A DNA stretch of 17,271 nt. Origin: UBA3305 sp002373555. GTDB taxonomy: Bacteria; Bacillota; Clostridia; Lachnospirales; Lachnospiraceae. The DNA is taken from the NCBI GenBank assembly GCA_946612455.1, contig CAMOER010000046.1, positions 1-17,271 on the forward strand. Reading direction: 5' to 3'. Below are positions 6,991 through 13,619 of this stretch, in pieces. The translations under genes were made by a program, and so were the position numbers. The number at the start of each line of letters is the position of its first letter. Within the stretch, counting starts at the first letter, position 1. Under the pieces are notes generated by a model. It saw only the letters and a list, made by a program, of their open reading frames with translations. It was not told where the DNA came from and ran no database searches.

Positions 6991-7869
6991 TCAGCAGAAT
7001 TCCCTGAAGTACGCACACTCCTCATCGTTGCACTGCGCCGCTTCCGGTAGCCTCATGTCACAGTGGAAAACATGCGCCAGCTTATTCTGCTCATCTCCGT
7101 AATACTTAAACACATTCGGCACGCCTTTTTCCGCAAGCTTCTCACCGAGCTGCGGCGCTGCGCTTTTCAGGAAGTCATCGGAGCATGTCATGTAAAGGAC
7201 CGGCGGAAAAGCCTCCGTGATATGATCCAGAACATCGATCTTTCTGATCTCTTCCGGCTTCCCTTTCCCGGGCAGCAGATCCTTCATCAGATTCGCCGTA
7301 AGCCCTTTCTCCCGCAGATTGATCCTGTACACGCCGCAGTTCAGCGCGATCGCCTTCGGAACAAATTCTTCCGGCACCCGGAAATCATATTCCGCGGCAT
7401 AGGCCGGATTCGTGCAGATGCAGGCATACAAACCCAGGATATGCGCGCCGGCGGAATCCCCGACGGCAAATACATGCGCCGTATCAAATCCGTATTCTTC
7501 CGCATGGGAAAGGACCCAGGAAAACACCGTATTTGTATCTTCCAGCGACGCCGGGAACTTAAACTCCGGCGCCAGACGGTAAGTGAAATTCACGACCGCG
7601 AATCCACGTTTGGCGAGGCTCATGCAATAGAACTGATACGTTTCCTTCGTACCGTAGACCCAGCCGCCGCCGTGGACATTGACGATCACGGGCAGGCACT
7701 TCCCTGCCTCGGTCTTCGGCCGGTATACATCCAATATCTGCCATTTCCGATCCGGTCCATAAGCAATGTCATCATAGCGGATGACATTCTCTGGCGTCGC
7801 AAGGCCCGCATCCCGTTTATCGTCTCCCAGTTTAAAATTCGTCCTGACCATCGTGCTTGTTATGGACAT
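6991..7869 (-). CDS. alpha/beta hydrolase, HSL-type (HGGG) esterase
   Basis: This 292-aa cytoplasmic esterase/lipase-like protein of the alpha/beta-hydrolase 3 (hormone-sensitive-lipase-like) group has no signal peptide. The oxyanion-hole motif is HGGGW (66-70) and the nucleophile elbow GDSAG has Ser139. The acid is probably an Asp in CSDDF near residue 240, and the base the His in AHVFHCDMR near the C-terminus. A GGGGG-like ribosome binding site lies about 9 nt before the ATG at 7869. It converges with aspS and diverges from the nucleoside-hydrolase-like gene. The natural substrate cannot be read from the sequence; small acyl or acetyl esters are usual for the family. Confidence 0.88.
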   Translation of the reverse strand: MSITSTMVRTNFKLGDDKRDAGLATPENVIRYDDIAYGPDRKWQILDVYRPKTEAGKCLPVIVNVHGGGWVYGTKETYQFYCMSLAKRGFAVVNFTYRLAPEFKFPASLEDTNTVFSWVLSHAEEYGFDTAHVFAVGDSAGAHILGLYACICTNPAYAAEYDFRVPEEFVPKAIALNCGVYRINLREKGLTANLMKDLLPGKGKPEEIRKIDVLDHITEAFPPVLYMTCSDDFLKSAAPQLGEKLAEKGVPNVFKYYGDEQNKLAHVFHCDMRLPEAAQCNDEECAYFREFC

Positions 7870-7904
7870 GGTTCGTCTTCCCCCTTGATCCCGAAATCTG
7901 CACT

Positions 7905-7913
7905 ATTATAACA
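7905..7913 (-). promoter_or_regulatory. extended -10 promoter of the esterase gene
   Basis: On the minus strand TGTTATAAT is a perfect extended -10. No good -35 is seen. It is 35 nt upstream of the esterase start. Confidence 0.5.
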
Positions 7914-7971
7914 GACAATGCAGAAAAAGAACAGTAATGTCAGATTATGATGATCATTTCTTTTCCCTGTG

Positions 7972-7980
7972 TGTTATACT
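7972..7980 (+). promoter_or_regulatory. extended -10 promoter of the nucleoside-hydrolase-like gene
   Basis: TGTTATACT is an extended -10, 32 nt upstream of the chosen start at 8013. The -35 region is weak. It supports the ATG at 8013, because an upstream in-frame start at 7947 would lie before this promoter. Confidence 0.5.
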
Positions 7981-8012
7981 GCAGTCACAACAGAAATAAA
8001 AGGAGACAGACT

Positions 8013-8948
8013 ATGTGGCCCAATTACGCATTCCATGTTCCGGATCAGAAAAAGATCCGCTATATCGTCCATACCGACGCCAAAAATGAAGCTGACGACC
8101 AGTTCACGCTGGCCCATATCCTGATGACGGACAAGCTGGATGTCCGCGGGATCATAGCCGGCCACTTTGAAAAAGGCAATAATTACCGGCATCCGCCGAA
8201 GACCACTGCGCAGGCCAGCCTCAGGGAAATCAATCTGATCCTGGATCTGATGGGGCTTGCCGGAAAATACCCGGTCTTTAAAGGCGCGGAAGAAGGGATT
8301 CCGGATGAAGCAACGCCGATCGTCACCGAAGCCGCAGAATTCATCATTGAAGAAGCCATGCGGGATGATCCCCGGCCGCTCTATATCGGCATGCAGGGCG
8401 CGATCACAGATCTTGCCTGTGCGATCCTGATGGAGCCGAAGATCTGCGAAAGAATAACCTGCATCTGGATCGGCGGCGGCGACTATCCGGAAGGCAAAGA
8501 GGAATTCAACCTGATGAGCGATATCGCTGCCGCGAATGTTGTCTTCTCCTCTTCCATGCCGCTCTGGCAGGTGCCCACAAACACCTACAAGCAGTTCGCC
8601 GTTTCGCTTGCCGAGCTGCAGGTCAGAGTCCGCCCGTACGGCCGGATCGGAAAATACCTCTTTGACCAGATGATCGATCTGAACGATAAGCTTGCCGACC
8701 TCTCCCACTGGCCGCACGGCGAGACCTGGTGTCTCGGCGATGAAGGCGTGATCTGTGCGCTGCTGGAGGACAGAGAGCGCGTCGGCGGATATACTTATAT
8801 TGACGCACCTCGGATCAATGAAGACATGAAATATGTTCCGGGAAACTCCAGTCGGAAGATCCGTGTATATCACACGATGGACGTCAGACTGGATCTGGAG
8901 GATCTGTACGCGAAGCTTGCGATCAATTATCCGGATGCTGACAGCTGA
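8013..8948 (+). CDS. nucleoside hydrolase-like protein (DUF1593-like N-terminal motif)
   Basis: About 311 aa, related to inosine/uridine-preferring nucleoside N-ribohydrolases, which cleave the N-glycosidic bond with a bound Ca2+. The N-terminal metal loop reads TDAKNEADDQ (21-30), with Asp spacing D22/D28/D29. The classical DTDPGxDD loop has spacing +4/+5, so this is closer to the TDxxNExDDQ loop of DUF1593-type nucleoside-hydrolase-like proteins. Further family-like features are GAITDLACAI, WIGGGDYP, and EFNLMSDIAAANVVF, equivalent to the N-x-x-x-D-x-x-A-A segment. I use ATG 8013 because AAAGGAGA lies 7 nt upstream; an in-frame ATG at 7947 lies upstream of the promoter. It is a single-gene unit with a strong terminator. 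The fold assignment is fairly firm, the substrate unknown. Confidence 0.8.
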   Translation: MWPNYAFHVPDQKKIRYIVHTDAKNEADDQFTLAHILMTDKLDVRGIIAGHFEKGNNYRHPPKTTAQASLREINLILDLMGLAGKYPVFKGAEEGIPDEATPIVTEAAEFIIEEAMRDDPRPLYIGMQGAITDLACAILMEPKICERITCIWIGGGDYPEGKEEFNLMSDIAAANVVFSSSMPLWQVPTNTYKQFAVSLAELQVRVRPYGRIGKYLFDQMIDLNDKLADLSHWPHGETWCLGDEGVICALLEDRERVGGYTYIDAPRINEDMKYVPGNSSRKIRVYHTMDVRLDLEDLYAKLAINYPDADS

Positions 8949-8979
8949 GACACTGGAAGGAGCTGACAGCTGCAAGTAC

Positions 8980-9022
8980 AAAAAGAAGATCTGCAGGTCA
9001 TAGATCTGCAGATCTTCTTTTT
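8980..9022. terminator. bidirectional rho-independent terminator
   Basis: Perfect 17-bp stem (8980-8996 with 9006-9022) with a 9-nt loop. The outer bases are five A on the left and five T on the right, so it works in both directions. It serves the nucleoside-hydrolase-like gene (plus) and the flavin reductase gene (minus), whose stop is only 15 nt away. Confidence 0.92.
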
Positions 9023-9036
9023 GTTCACACATATTT

Positions 9037-9603
9037 TTACATCAGGCTCTTGCCTTCTCCCCACGCCTTTCCGGCCTTCTCGCCGATCGCATAGTAATCG
9101 TTCCGGAACTGATCGAACAGGATCGCGCCAATCTTCTCCGGATCGACTTTGCCGGCCTCATCCAGCACGCCCTCTTCTGCTTTCACATTCACGATCTTTC
9201 CGACGACGGCATGAAACTCCTCCGTATCGATCTCCTGCTCCAGCTCGCATTCCATGACGACAGGGAATTCGTCAATAATGGGCGCGTGCACATGATCGCT
9301 CTTCACCGCGGTCAGTCCGGTACGTTCAAACTTGTCATCCATCTTATTGCCGGATGCGATGCCGAAGAAATCCGCTTCCTTCATATGGGCACGGTCGGCA
9401 AGGCTCACGGTGAAAGCCTTCGAGACACGGATATTCTGCATGGTCTTCTTTCCTCTGCCGATAAACAGGGTGATCTGGTTCATTGCAGAGATCATGCCCC
9501 AGGCAACATTCATGACGTTGACTTTCTCATTTTCATCATATGCAGCTACCATCAGTACAGGCATCGGAAATACGGCCTGCACGACGCCGAGATCTTTCTT
9601 CAT
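9037..9603 (-). CDS. flavin reductase-like FMN-binding protein (flavoredoxin family)
   Basis: About 188 aa of the flavin reductase-like domain, a split-barrel that binds FMN and passes electrons from NAD(P)H or other donors. Family features: an N-terminal FPMPVLMVAAYDENEKVNVMNVAWGM, in which the M-N-V-A-W-G segment corresponds to the conserved N-x-x-x-A-W/S FMN-contact region; the ITLFIGRGKKT stretch; the FTVSL strand; and ADFFGIASG. I start at the ATG at 9603, because GGAGGT lies 7 nt upstream; a longer reading from 9648 has no ribosome binding site and would overlap the promoter. It diverges from the DUF362 gene and shares a possible operator with it. The physiological partner is unknown. 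Confidence 0.88.
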   Translation of the reverse strand: MKKDLGVVQAVFPMPVLMVAAYDENEKVNVMNVAWGMISAMNQITLFIGRGKKTMQNIRVSKAFTVSLADRAHMKEADFFGIASGNKMDDKFERTGLTAVKSDHVHAPIIDEFPVVMECELEQEIDTEEFHAVVGKIVNVKAEEGVLDEAGKVDPEKIGAILFDQFRNDYYAIGEKAGKAWGEGKSLM

Positions 9604-9638
9604 TTCAATAACCTCCATAAAATGATCTGGTACTGAAT

Positions 9639-9668
9639 ACTGTAGCATTTTTCATAATCAAATGCAAA
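9639..9668 (-). promoter_or_regulatory. promoter of the flavin reductase-like gene
   Basis: On the minus strand TTTGCA (9668-9663), 18-bp spacer, then TACAGT (9644-9639) with an upstream TGC extension. The -35 lies inside one arm of the TGCAAAC/GTTTGCA inverted repeat. Confidence 0.45.
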
Positions 9669-9698
9669 CAGATCTGCCGAGTATCATAGCCGTTTGCA
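9663..9698. promoter_or_regulatory. candidate shared operator between divergent genes
   Basis: Inverted arms TGCAAAC (9663-9669) and GTTTGCA (9692-9698) are 22 bp apart, and each arm overlaps the -35 of one divergent promoter. A dimeric regulator bound here could control both genes; no regulator gene is adjacent, and shared -35 words could also produce the pattern. Confidence 0.35.
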
Positions 9699-9721
9699 AT
9701 GCGCCCATTCTCTGCTATACT
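9693..9721 (+). promoter_or_regulatory. promoter of the DUF362 gene
   Basis: TTTGCA (9693-9698), 17-bp spacer, TATACT (9716-9721) with TGC extension. The start codon is 21 nt further on, so the leader is very short. Confidence 0.55.
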
Positions 9722-9742
9722 GTCTGAAACGGAGGCATTACC

Positions 9743-10861
9743 ATGGAGAGAAACGAGATCTGGCGTTCCTACGGGACGGATTTTAAAGAGATGACAAAAC
9801 GGCTTCTCACGCAGACGGCGCTTGCAGAACACATTTTCCGCACGACTGACAGACGGCCGGCGTCAGCAGTCCGCATCGGCATCAAGCCGAACCTGGTCAC
9901 GCCTGCACCGGCGGATTTCGGCGGCACGACCCACCCGGAGATCGTCGCCGGGATCATCGAGTATCTGCAGGAAAACGGCTTCTCCGATCTCGTGATCGCC
10001 GAGGGCTCCTGGGTCGGCGACAAAACGGCGGAGGCGTTCGAGTACTGCGGTTACAATGCGCTATCCGAACAATACGGCGTACCGCTTCTGGATACTCAGA
10101 AAGACGGCACTTATACGGCTGACGCAGCGGGCATGAAACTCTCCGTCTGCAATTGCGTGCGGAATTTCGACTTTCTGATCAATGTTCCGGTGCTCAAAGG
10201 CCATTGTCAGACGCATGTCACCTGTGCCCTCAAGAACATGAAGGGCCTGATCCCGAACCGGGAGAAACGGCGCTTCCATACGATCGGCCTGCATAAACCG
10301 ATCGCCCATCTGAACACCGCGATCCGCCCGGATTTTATCGTCATCGATCACATCTGCGGCGATCCGGATTTTGAGGAAGGCGGCAGCCCGCTTGTCCGCA
10401 ACTGCATCATGGCCGCGCTTGATCCCGTGCTGACGGATGCTTATACATGTTCCCTGCTGGGTGTTCCCGTCTCGAAAGTTCCTTATATCGGGATGGCGGA
10501 AAAACTCGGCATCGGCAGCGCCGATCTGTCCGCGCTGCGCCTGATCACCTGCGAAGGCGATCCGACGGACGATGCCCCGATGGAGCATCATCTGCTGGAT
10601 GTCAGCTATGCTGTCGACGAATCCGATTCCTGCAGCGCCTGCTATGCCATGTTGGTCCCGGCGCTGGACCGTCTGCGCGCGGAAGGCCTGCTGGAGCAGC
10701 TGGACACGACCATTGCCATCGGCCAGGGACACCGTGGGAAGACCGGCAGACTGGGCGTGGGAAACTGTACCCGCGGGTTTGATTATTCCATCGCCAGCTG
10801 TCCGCCGGAGGAAGAGGATATCTATAACGGCATCAAAAGATATATCCTGCAGCAGAACTGA
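9743..10861 (+). CDS. DUF362 domain-containing protein
   Basis: This 372-aa protein shows the DUF362 signature: an early IGIKPNLV motif, the central NVPVLKGHCQTHVTCALKN with NMKGLIP, and PDFIVIDHI with a following DPVLTDAYTCSLLG. Many DUF362 proteins carry a C-terminal 2[4Fe-4S] ferredoxin. That module is absent here; only scattered cysteines remain (CSACYAML near 293 and GNCTRG near 343), too few and wrongly spaced for a bacterial ferredoxin. No signal peptide is seen. GGAGG lies 7 nt before the ATG. It diverges from the flavin reductase-like gene, which hints at a redox role, but the biochemical function of DUF362 is unknown. It converges with the small membrane protein gene with 14 nt between stops. 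Confidence 0.88.
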   Translation: MERNEIWRSYGTDFKEMTKRLLTQTALAEHIFRTTDRRPASAVRIGIKPNLVTPAPADFGGTTHPEIVAGIIEYLQENGFSDLVIAEGSWVGDKTAEAFEYCGYNALSEQYGVPLLDTQKDGTYTADAAGMKLSVCNCVRNFDFLINVPVLKGHCQTHVTCALKNMKGLIPNREKRRFHTIGLHKPIAHLNTAIRPDFIVIDHICGDPDFEEGGSPLVRNCIMAALDPVLTDAYTCSLLGVPVSKVPYIGMAEKLGIGSADLSALRLITCEGDPTDDAPMEHHLLDVSYAVDESDSCSACYAMLVPALDRLRAEGLLEQLDTTIAIGQGHRGKTGRLGVGNCTRGFDYSIASCPPEEEDIYNGIKRYILQQN

Positions 10862-10875
10862 AACGGATTTCCCGC

Positions 10876-11070
10876 TTATCTGCGTCTGAAGTACTGCAGA
10901 CCGGCTGCAGCCATATTATTCTGCGCTCTTCGTGCCTTCCGTTCTTCCTCGGAAAGCTCGGGGCTGTCATCGTCAGCACCCATATTTTTCACGATCCAGT
11001 AAGCGCCGTACAAACCGCCTGTGATCACTGTCAGAAACAGGATCTTAAAAAAACCAGCGATCTTCTTCAT
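10876..11070 (-). CDS. small single-pass membrane protein, 64 aa
   Basis: I do not recognise a family. The peptide starts MKKIAGFFKILFLTVITGG. One hydrophobic helix covers about residues 6-28, followed by an acidic stretch GADDDSPELSEEERKARR and an Arg-rich end QYFRRR. The basic N-terminus and long charged tail suggest N-in or tail-out topology cannot be decided. I start at ATG 11070: GGAG lies 9 nt upstream, and an upstream TTG reading would begin inside that ribosome binding site. An extended -10 (TGATATAAT on the minus strand) lies 31 nt upstream. The promoter, ribosome binding site and clean hydrophobic profile make it a credible gene despite the small size. It diverges from the aldo/keto reductase gene. 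Confidence 0.72.
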   Translation of the reverse strand: MKKIAGFFKILFLTVITGGLYGAYWIVKNMGADDDSPELSEEERKARRAQNNMAAAGLQYFRRR

Positions 11071-11100
11071 GAAAGGTATCTCCAATCAGAATTTTTCTCT

Positions 11101-11109
11101 ATTATATCA
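11101..11109 (-). promoter_or_regulatory. extended -10 promoter of the small membrane protein gene
   Basis: On the minus strand TGATATAAT is a perfect extended -10; no clear -35 is present. Confidence 0.45.
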
Positions 11110-11154
11110 AAATAATCGGCATCCGTACACCTGCAATCAGCCATTTCTTTCCGA

Positions 11155-11182
11155 TTGCGCCCCGCCGGTTCTCTGTTATAAT
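11155..11182 (+). promoter_or_regulatory. promoter of the aldo/keto reductase gene
   Basis: TTGCGC (11155-11160), 16-bp spacer, TATAAT (11177-11182) with TGT extension. It lies about 40 nt upstream of the start codon. Confidence 0.65.
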
Positions 11183-11222
11183 AGGACTGATCTGACCATC
11201 AACAGAGTGCAAGGAGGGCAAC

Positions 11223-12173
11223 ATGCGTTACATTCCATTCGGCGAATCAAAAGAAAAGTTATCGGAGATCGTTCTCGGTCTGATGCGGATCGGTCCGGGA
11301 AAGACCACGACACAGTCCATGTCTGTTCAGGAAGTGGAATTTCTCCTGGATACCGCGTTTGATGTCGGCATCAACATGCTGGATAATGCCGATATTTACG
11401 CAAACGGTGCCTGTGAAAAAGTGCTGGGTGAAGTATTTGCCGCCCGCCCGGATCTGCGGCAGAAGTTTTTCCTACAGACAAAATGCGGGATCGTAAAGGA
11501 TCCCGACATCACGTATTTTGATTTTTCCAAAGAACATATTCTGGAATCGGTCGACAACAGCCTCCTGCGCATGCAGACGGATCATATCGATTCCCTGCTT
11601 CTGCATCGTCCGGATGCGCTGATGGAACCGGAAGAAATCGCAGAGGCCTTTGCTATCCTGAAAGCCGCCGGAAAAGTACGGCACTTCGGTCTCAGCAACT
11701 GCAGCCCGATGATGATCGAACGGCTGAAAAAGGTGCTGACCGTCCCGGTCGCCGCCGACCAGATCCAGCTGAGCGCTGCATTTACACCCGCGATTGATGC
11801 AGGCTTCAATTTCAACACCATGACAGACGCCGGCATCATGCGTGACGGCGGGATCATCGAATACTGCGGAATGAACGACATTGTGATCCAGGCCTGGTCC
11901 GTCATGCAGTACGGCTTCTTTGAAGGCGTATTCCTCGGTTCGGAGAAATATCCGGCCCTCAACCGCGTCATCGACAGAATCGCAGAGGAGAAAGGCGTGA
12001 CGAATACTGCCGTTGCCCTTGCGTGGATCCTGCGCCTTCCCGTTTCGATGCAGGCGGTGATCGGCACCACAAAACCGCAGCGCATCAGGGATTCCGCGGC
12101 GGCAGCCTCCTTCACGCTGACCAGGAAGGAATGGTATGAGATCTATCTGGCCGCAGGCAATATACTGCCGTAA
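11223..12173 (+). CDS. aldo/keto reductase
   Basis: This 316-aa NAD(P)H-dependent oxidoreductase, a cytoplasmic TIM-barrel, reduces carbonyls to alcohols. The catalytic tetrad is intact: Asp54 in MLDNADIY, Tyr59, Lys87 in LQTKCGI, and His128 in SLLLHRPD. Later signatures are GKVRHFGLSNCSP, the IQLSAAF strand and the IGTTKPQRI phosphate-binding loop near residue 277. The overall pattern, including QAWSVMQYGFFEGVF, resembles the YdhF-like oxidoreductase branch. AAGGAGG lies 5 nt before the ATG. HflX follows 55 bp downstream in the same direction with a possible promoter of its own. The substrate is not predictable. Confidence 0.93.
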   Translation: MRYIPFGESKEKLSEIVLGLMRIGPGKTTTQSMSVQEVEFLLDTAFDVGINMLDNADIYANGACEKVLGEVFAARPDLRQKFFLQTKCGIVKDPDITYFDFSKEHILESVDNSLLRMQTDHIDSLLLHRPDALMEPEEIAEAFAILKAAGKVRHFGLSNCSPMMIERLKKVLTVPVAADQIQLSAAFTPAIDAGFNFNTMTDAGIMRDGGIIEYCGMNDIVIQAWSVMQYGFFEGVFLGSEKYPALNRVIDRIAEEKGVTNTAVALAWILRLPVSMQAVIGTTKPQRIRDSAAAASFTLTRKEWYEIYLAAGNILP

Positions 12174-12189
12174 AACATTACACATCTGA

Positions 12190-12210
12190 TACAATACTGA
12201 CACAGTCAGT
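12190..12210 (+). promoter_or_regulatory. candidate hflX -10 with adjacent inverted repeat
   Basis: TGATACAAT gives an extended -10 (TACAAT at 12190-12195). Directly after it ACTGAC-ACA-GTCAGT (12196-12210) forms a perfect 6-bp inverted repeat that would cover the transcription start. It may be an operator or a short 5' hairpin. Confidence 0.35.
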
Positions 12211-12228
12211 GAAAGGGGTTATTCATTT

Positions 12229-13599
12229 ATGCCTGCATTTTTCGGAGCAGAGGAAATATGGGGCCGCCGCAGCGACGGCGAGGAAGCGGAGAAAGTGATC
12301 CTCGTCGGCGTGTGGGCGCTTTCTGAGAATGAATTTCATACGGAGGAGGATTTCCGGCATTCTCTGGATGAGCTGGAGGATCTGGCAAAAGCCTGCAGAA
12401 TGGATCCCTGCTGCCGCGTGACGCAGCAGCTGCCTTCTGTTGACAAAGCACTTTATGTCCGTTCGGGAAAAGCGGAGGAGATCGCAGCGCTCGCGGATGC
12501 CTGGGAAGCCGGCCGCGTCATTTTTAATGATACCCTCTCCCCGTCCCAGATCCGGAATCTGCAGAAAATCCTGAAAGTCCCGGTGACAGACCGTACCCGG
12601 CTGATCCTCGATATTTTTGAGCGGCGTGCCAGGACAAGAGAGTCCAGACTGCAGGTGGAACTGGCAAAACTGCAGTACCTGAAGCCGCGTCTGATCGGCA
12701 TGTGGGAGACCCAGAACCGGCAGGGCGGCGCCTCCGGCTCCCAGTCTTCCAAGGGTGAAGGTGAGAAGCAGCTGGAGATCGACCGCCGGACCATTGATCA
12801 CCGCCTGGCCGAGCTGCGGCGGGAACTGACAGAAGTCACCCGGGAAAGAGAAACGCAGCGAAAGAAACGGAAAAACGCGCGTCTTCCCCTGGTGGCTCTG
12901 GTAGGCTATACCAATGCGGGAAAATCCACCATCATGAACGCCATGCTGGACGAATGGACTTCCACCCCCGCCGTGGAAGACCGGAAAGTCTTTGAAGCGG
13001 ACATGCTGTTTGCCACCCTGGATACCACCGTCCGCCGTGTCGAAATGGAACGCGGCCGCGCTTTTCTCCTCTCCGATACCGTCGGATTTATTCATCGGCT
13101 GCCGACTACGCTGGTGGAAGCATTCAAATCCACGCTGGAAGAAGTGACCCAGGCCGATCTGCTCCTGCAGGTGGTGGATGCCTCTGATCCGTATGCGCCG
13201 GAGCATATCGAAGTCACCAAAAATACGCTGACGGAGCTTGGTGCAGGACACATTCCCATGATCACCATCTTCAATAAAGCGGATCTGTGCGACTCTTCGA
13301 TGCATTTCCCCAGGCGCGGTCTGCGGGAAGAATCCGTCGCCGGCGAAAGCAATGAAAACATCTATATTTCCGCCAAGGAAACGGAATCCATCCGTCTCCT
13401 GACTGATGCCATCCTGGAGAAGCTGGAACGCGGCGATGTGGAGCGTGATTTCCTGATCCCTTATACCAAAGGCGCCGTGCAGTCCTGGCTGATGGAAAAC
13501 GCCCGCGTCGGGAACACGGAGTATCTCGAAGCAGGCGTATCGATGCACGTAAAATGCGATAGAATTGTAGCGGAAAAAGCAGAGCGGATGCTGCAGTAA
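12229..13599 (+). CDS. hflX: GTPase HflX, ribosome-associated
   Basis: This 456-aa translational GTPase binds the 50S subunit and splits or rescues stalled ribosomes under stress. An N-terminal HflX domain (about 20-220) contains VDKALYVRSGKAEEI, the FNDTLSPSQIRNLQ segment, the DRTRLILDIFERRARTRES stretch, a Gly/Ser/Gln-rich linker GGASGSQSSKGEGEKQLE, and a charged helical pair DRRTIDHRLAELRRELTE. The G domain follows: G1 GYTNAGKST (226-234), G3 DTVGF (283-287), G4 NKAD (349-352). The C-terminal domain, after about residue 400, has the family's DFLIPY stretch. The ribosome binding site is AAAGGGG about 9 nt before the ATG. The gene ends 20 nt from the convergent lipase gene. Confidence 0.95.
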   Translation: MPAFFGAEEIWGRRSDGEEAEKVILVGVWALSENEFHTEEDFRHSLDELEDLAKACRMDPCCRVTQQLPSVDKALYVRSGKAEEIAALADAWEAGRVIFNDTLSPSQIRNLQKILKVPVTDRTRLILDIFERRARTRESRLQVELAKLQYLKPRLIGMWETQNRQGGASGSQSSKGEGEKQLEIDRRTIDHRLAELRRELTEVTRERETQRKKRKNARLPLVALVGYTNAGKSTIMNAMLDEWTSTPAVEDRKVFEADMLFATLDTTVRRVEMERGRAFLLSDTVGFIHRLPTTLVEAFKSTLEEVTQADLLLQVVDASDPYAPEHIEVTKNTLTELGAGHIPMITIFNKADLCDSSMHFPRRGLREESVAGESNENIYISAKETESIRLLTDAILEKLERGDVERDFLIPYTKGAVQSWLMENARVGNTEYLEAGVSMHVKCDRIVAEKAERMLQ

Positions 13600-13619
13600 A
13601 TGCAGCCGGGGAACCGGCA

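Noticed and set aside
5324..7018. Long minus-strand frame of 564 codons opposite aspS
   Set aside because: It is an antisense shadow of a clear aspartyl-tRNA synthetase gene; its His/Asp/Leu-rich sequence has no domain pattern, and it crosses the aspS terminator.
7947..8012. Upstream start for the nucleoside-hydrolase-like protein
   Set aside because: It lies before the extended -10 at 7972-7980 and has no ribosome binding site; the ATG at 8013 has AGGAG at proper spacing.
9604..9648. Longer N-terminus of the flavin reductase-like protein
   Set aside because: It overlaps the promoter -10 and lacks a ribosome binding site; the ATG at 9603 has GGAGGT 7 nt upstream.
13591..13619. Terminator between hflX and the lipase-like gene
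   Set aside because: GCCGG-GGAA-CCGGC is short and has no T-run on either side; it may only be an mRNA-end hairpin.
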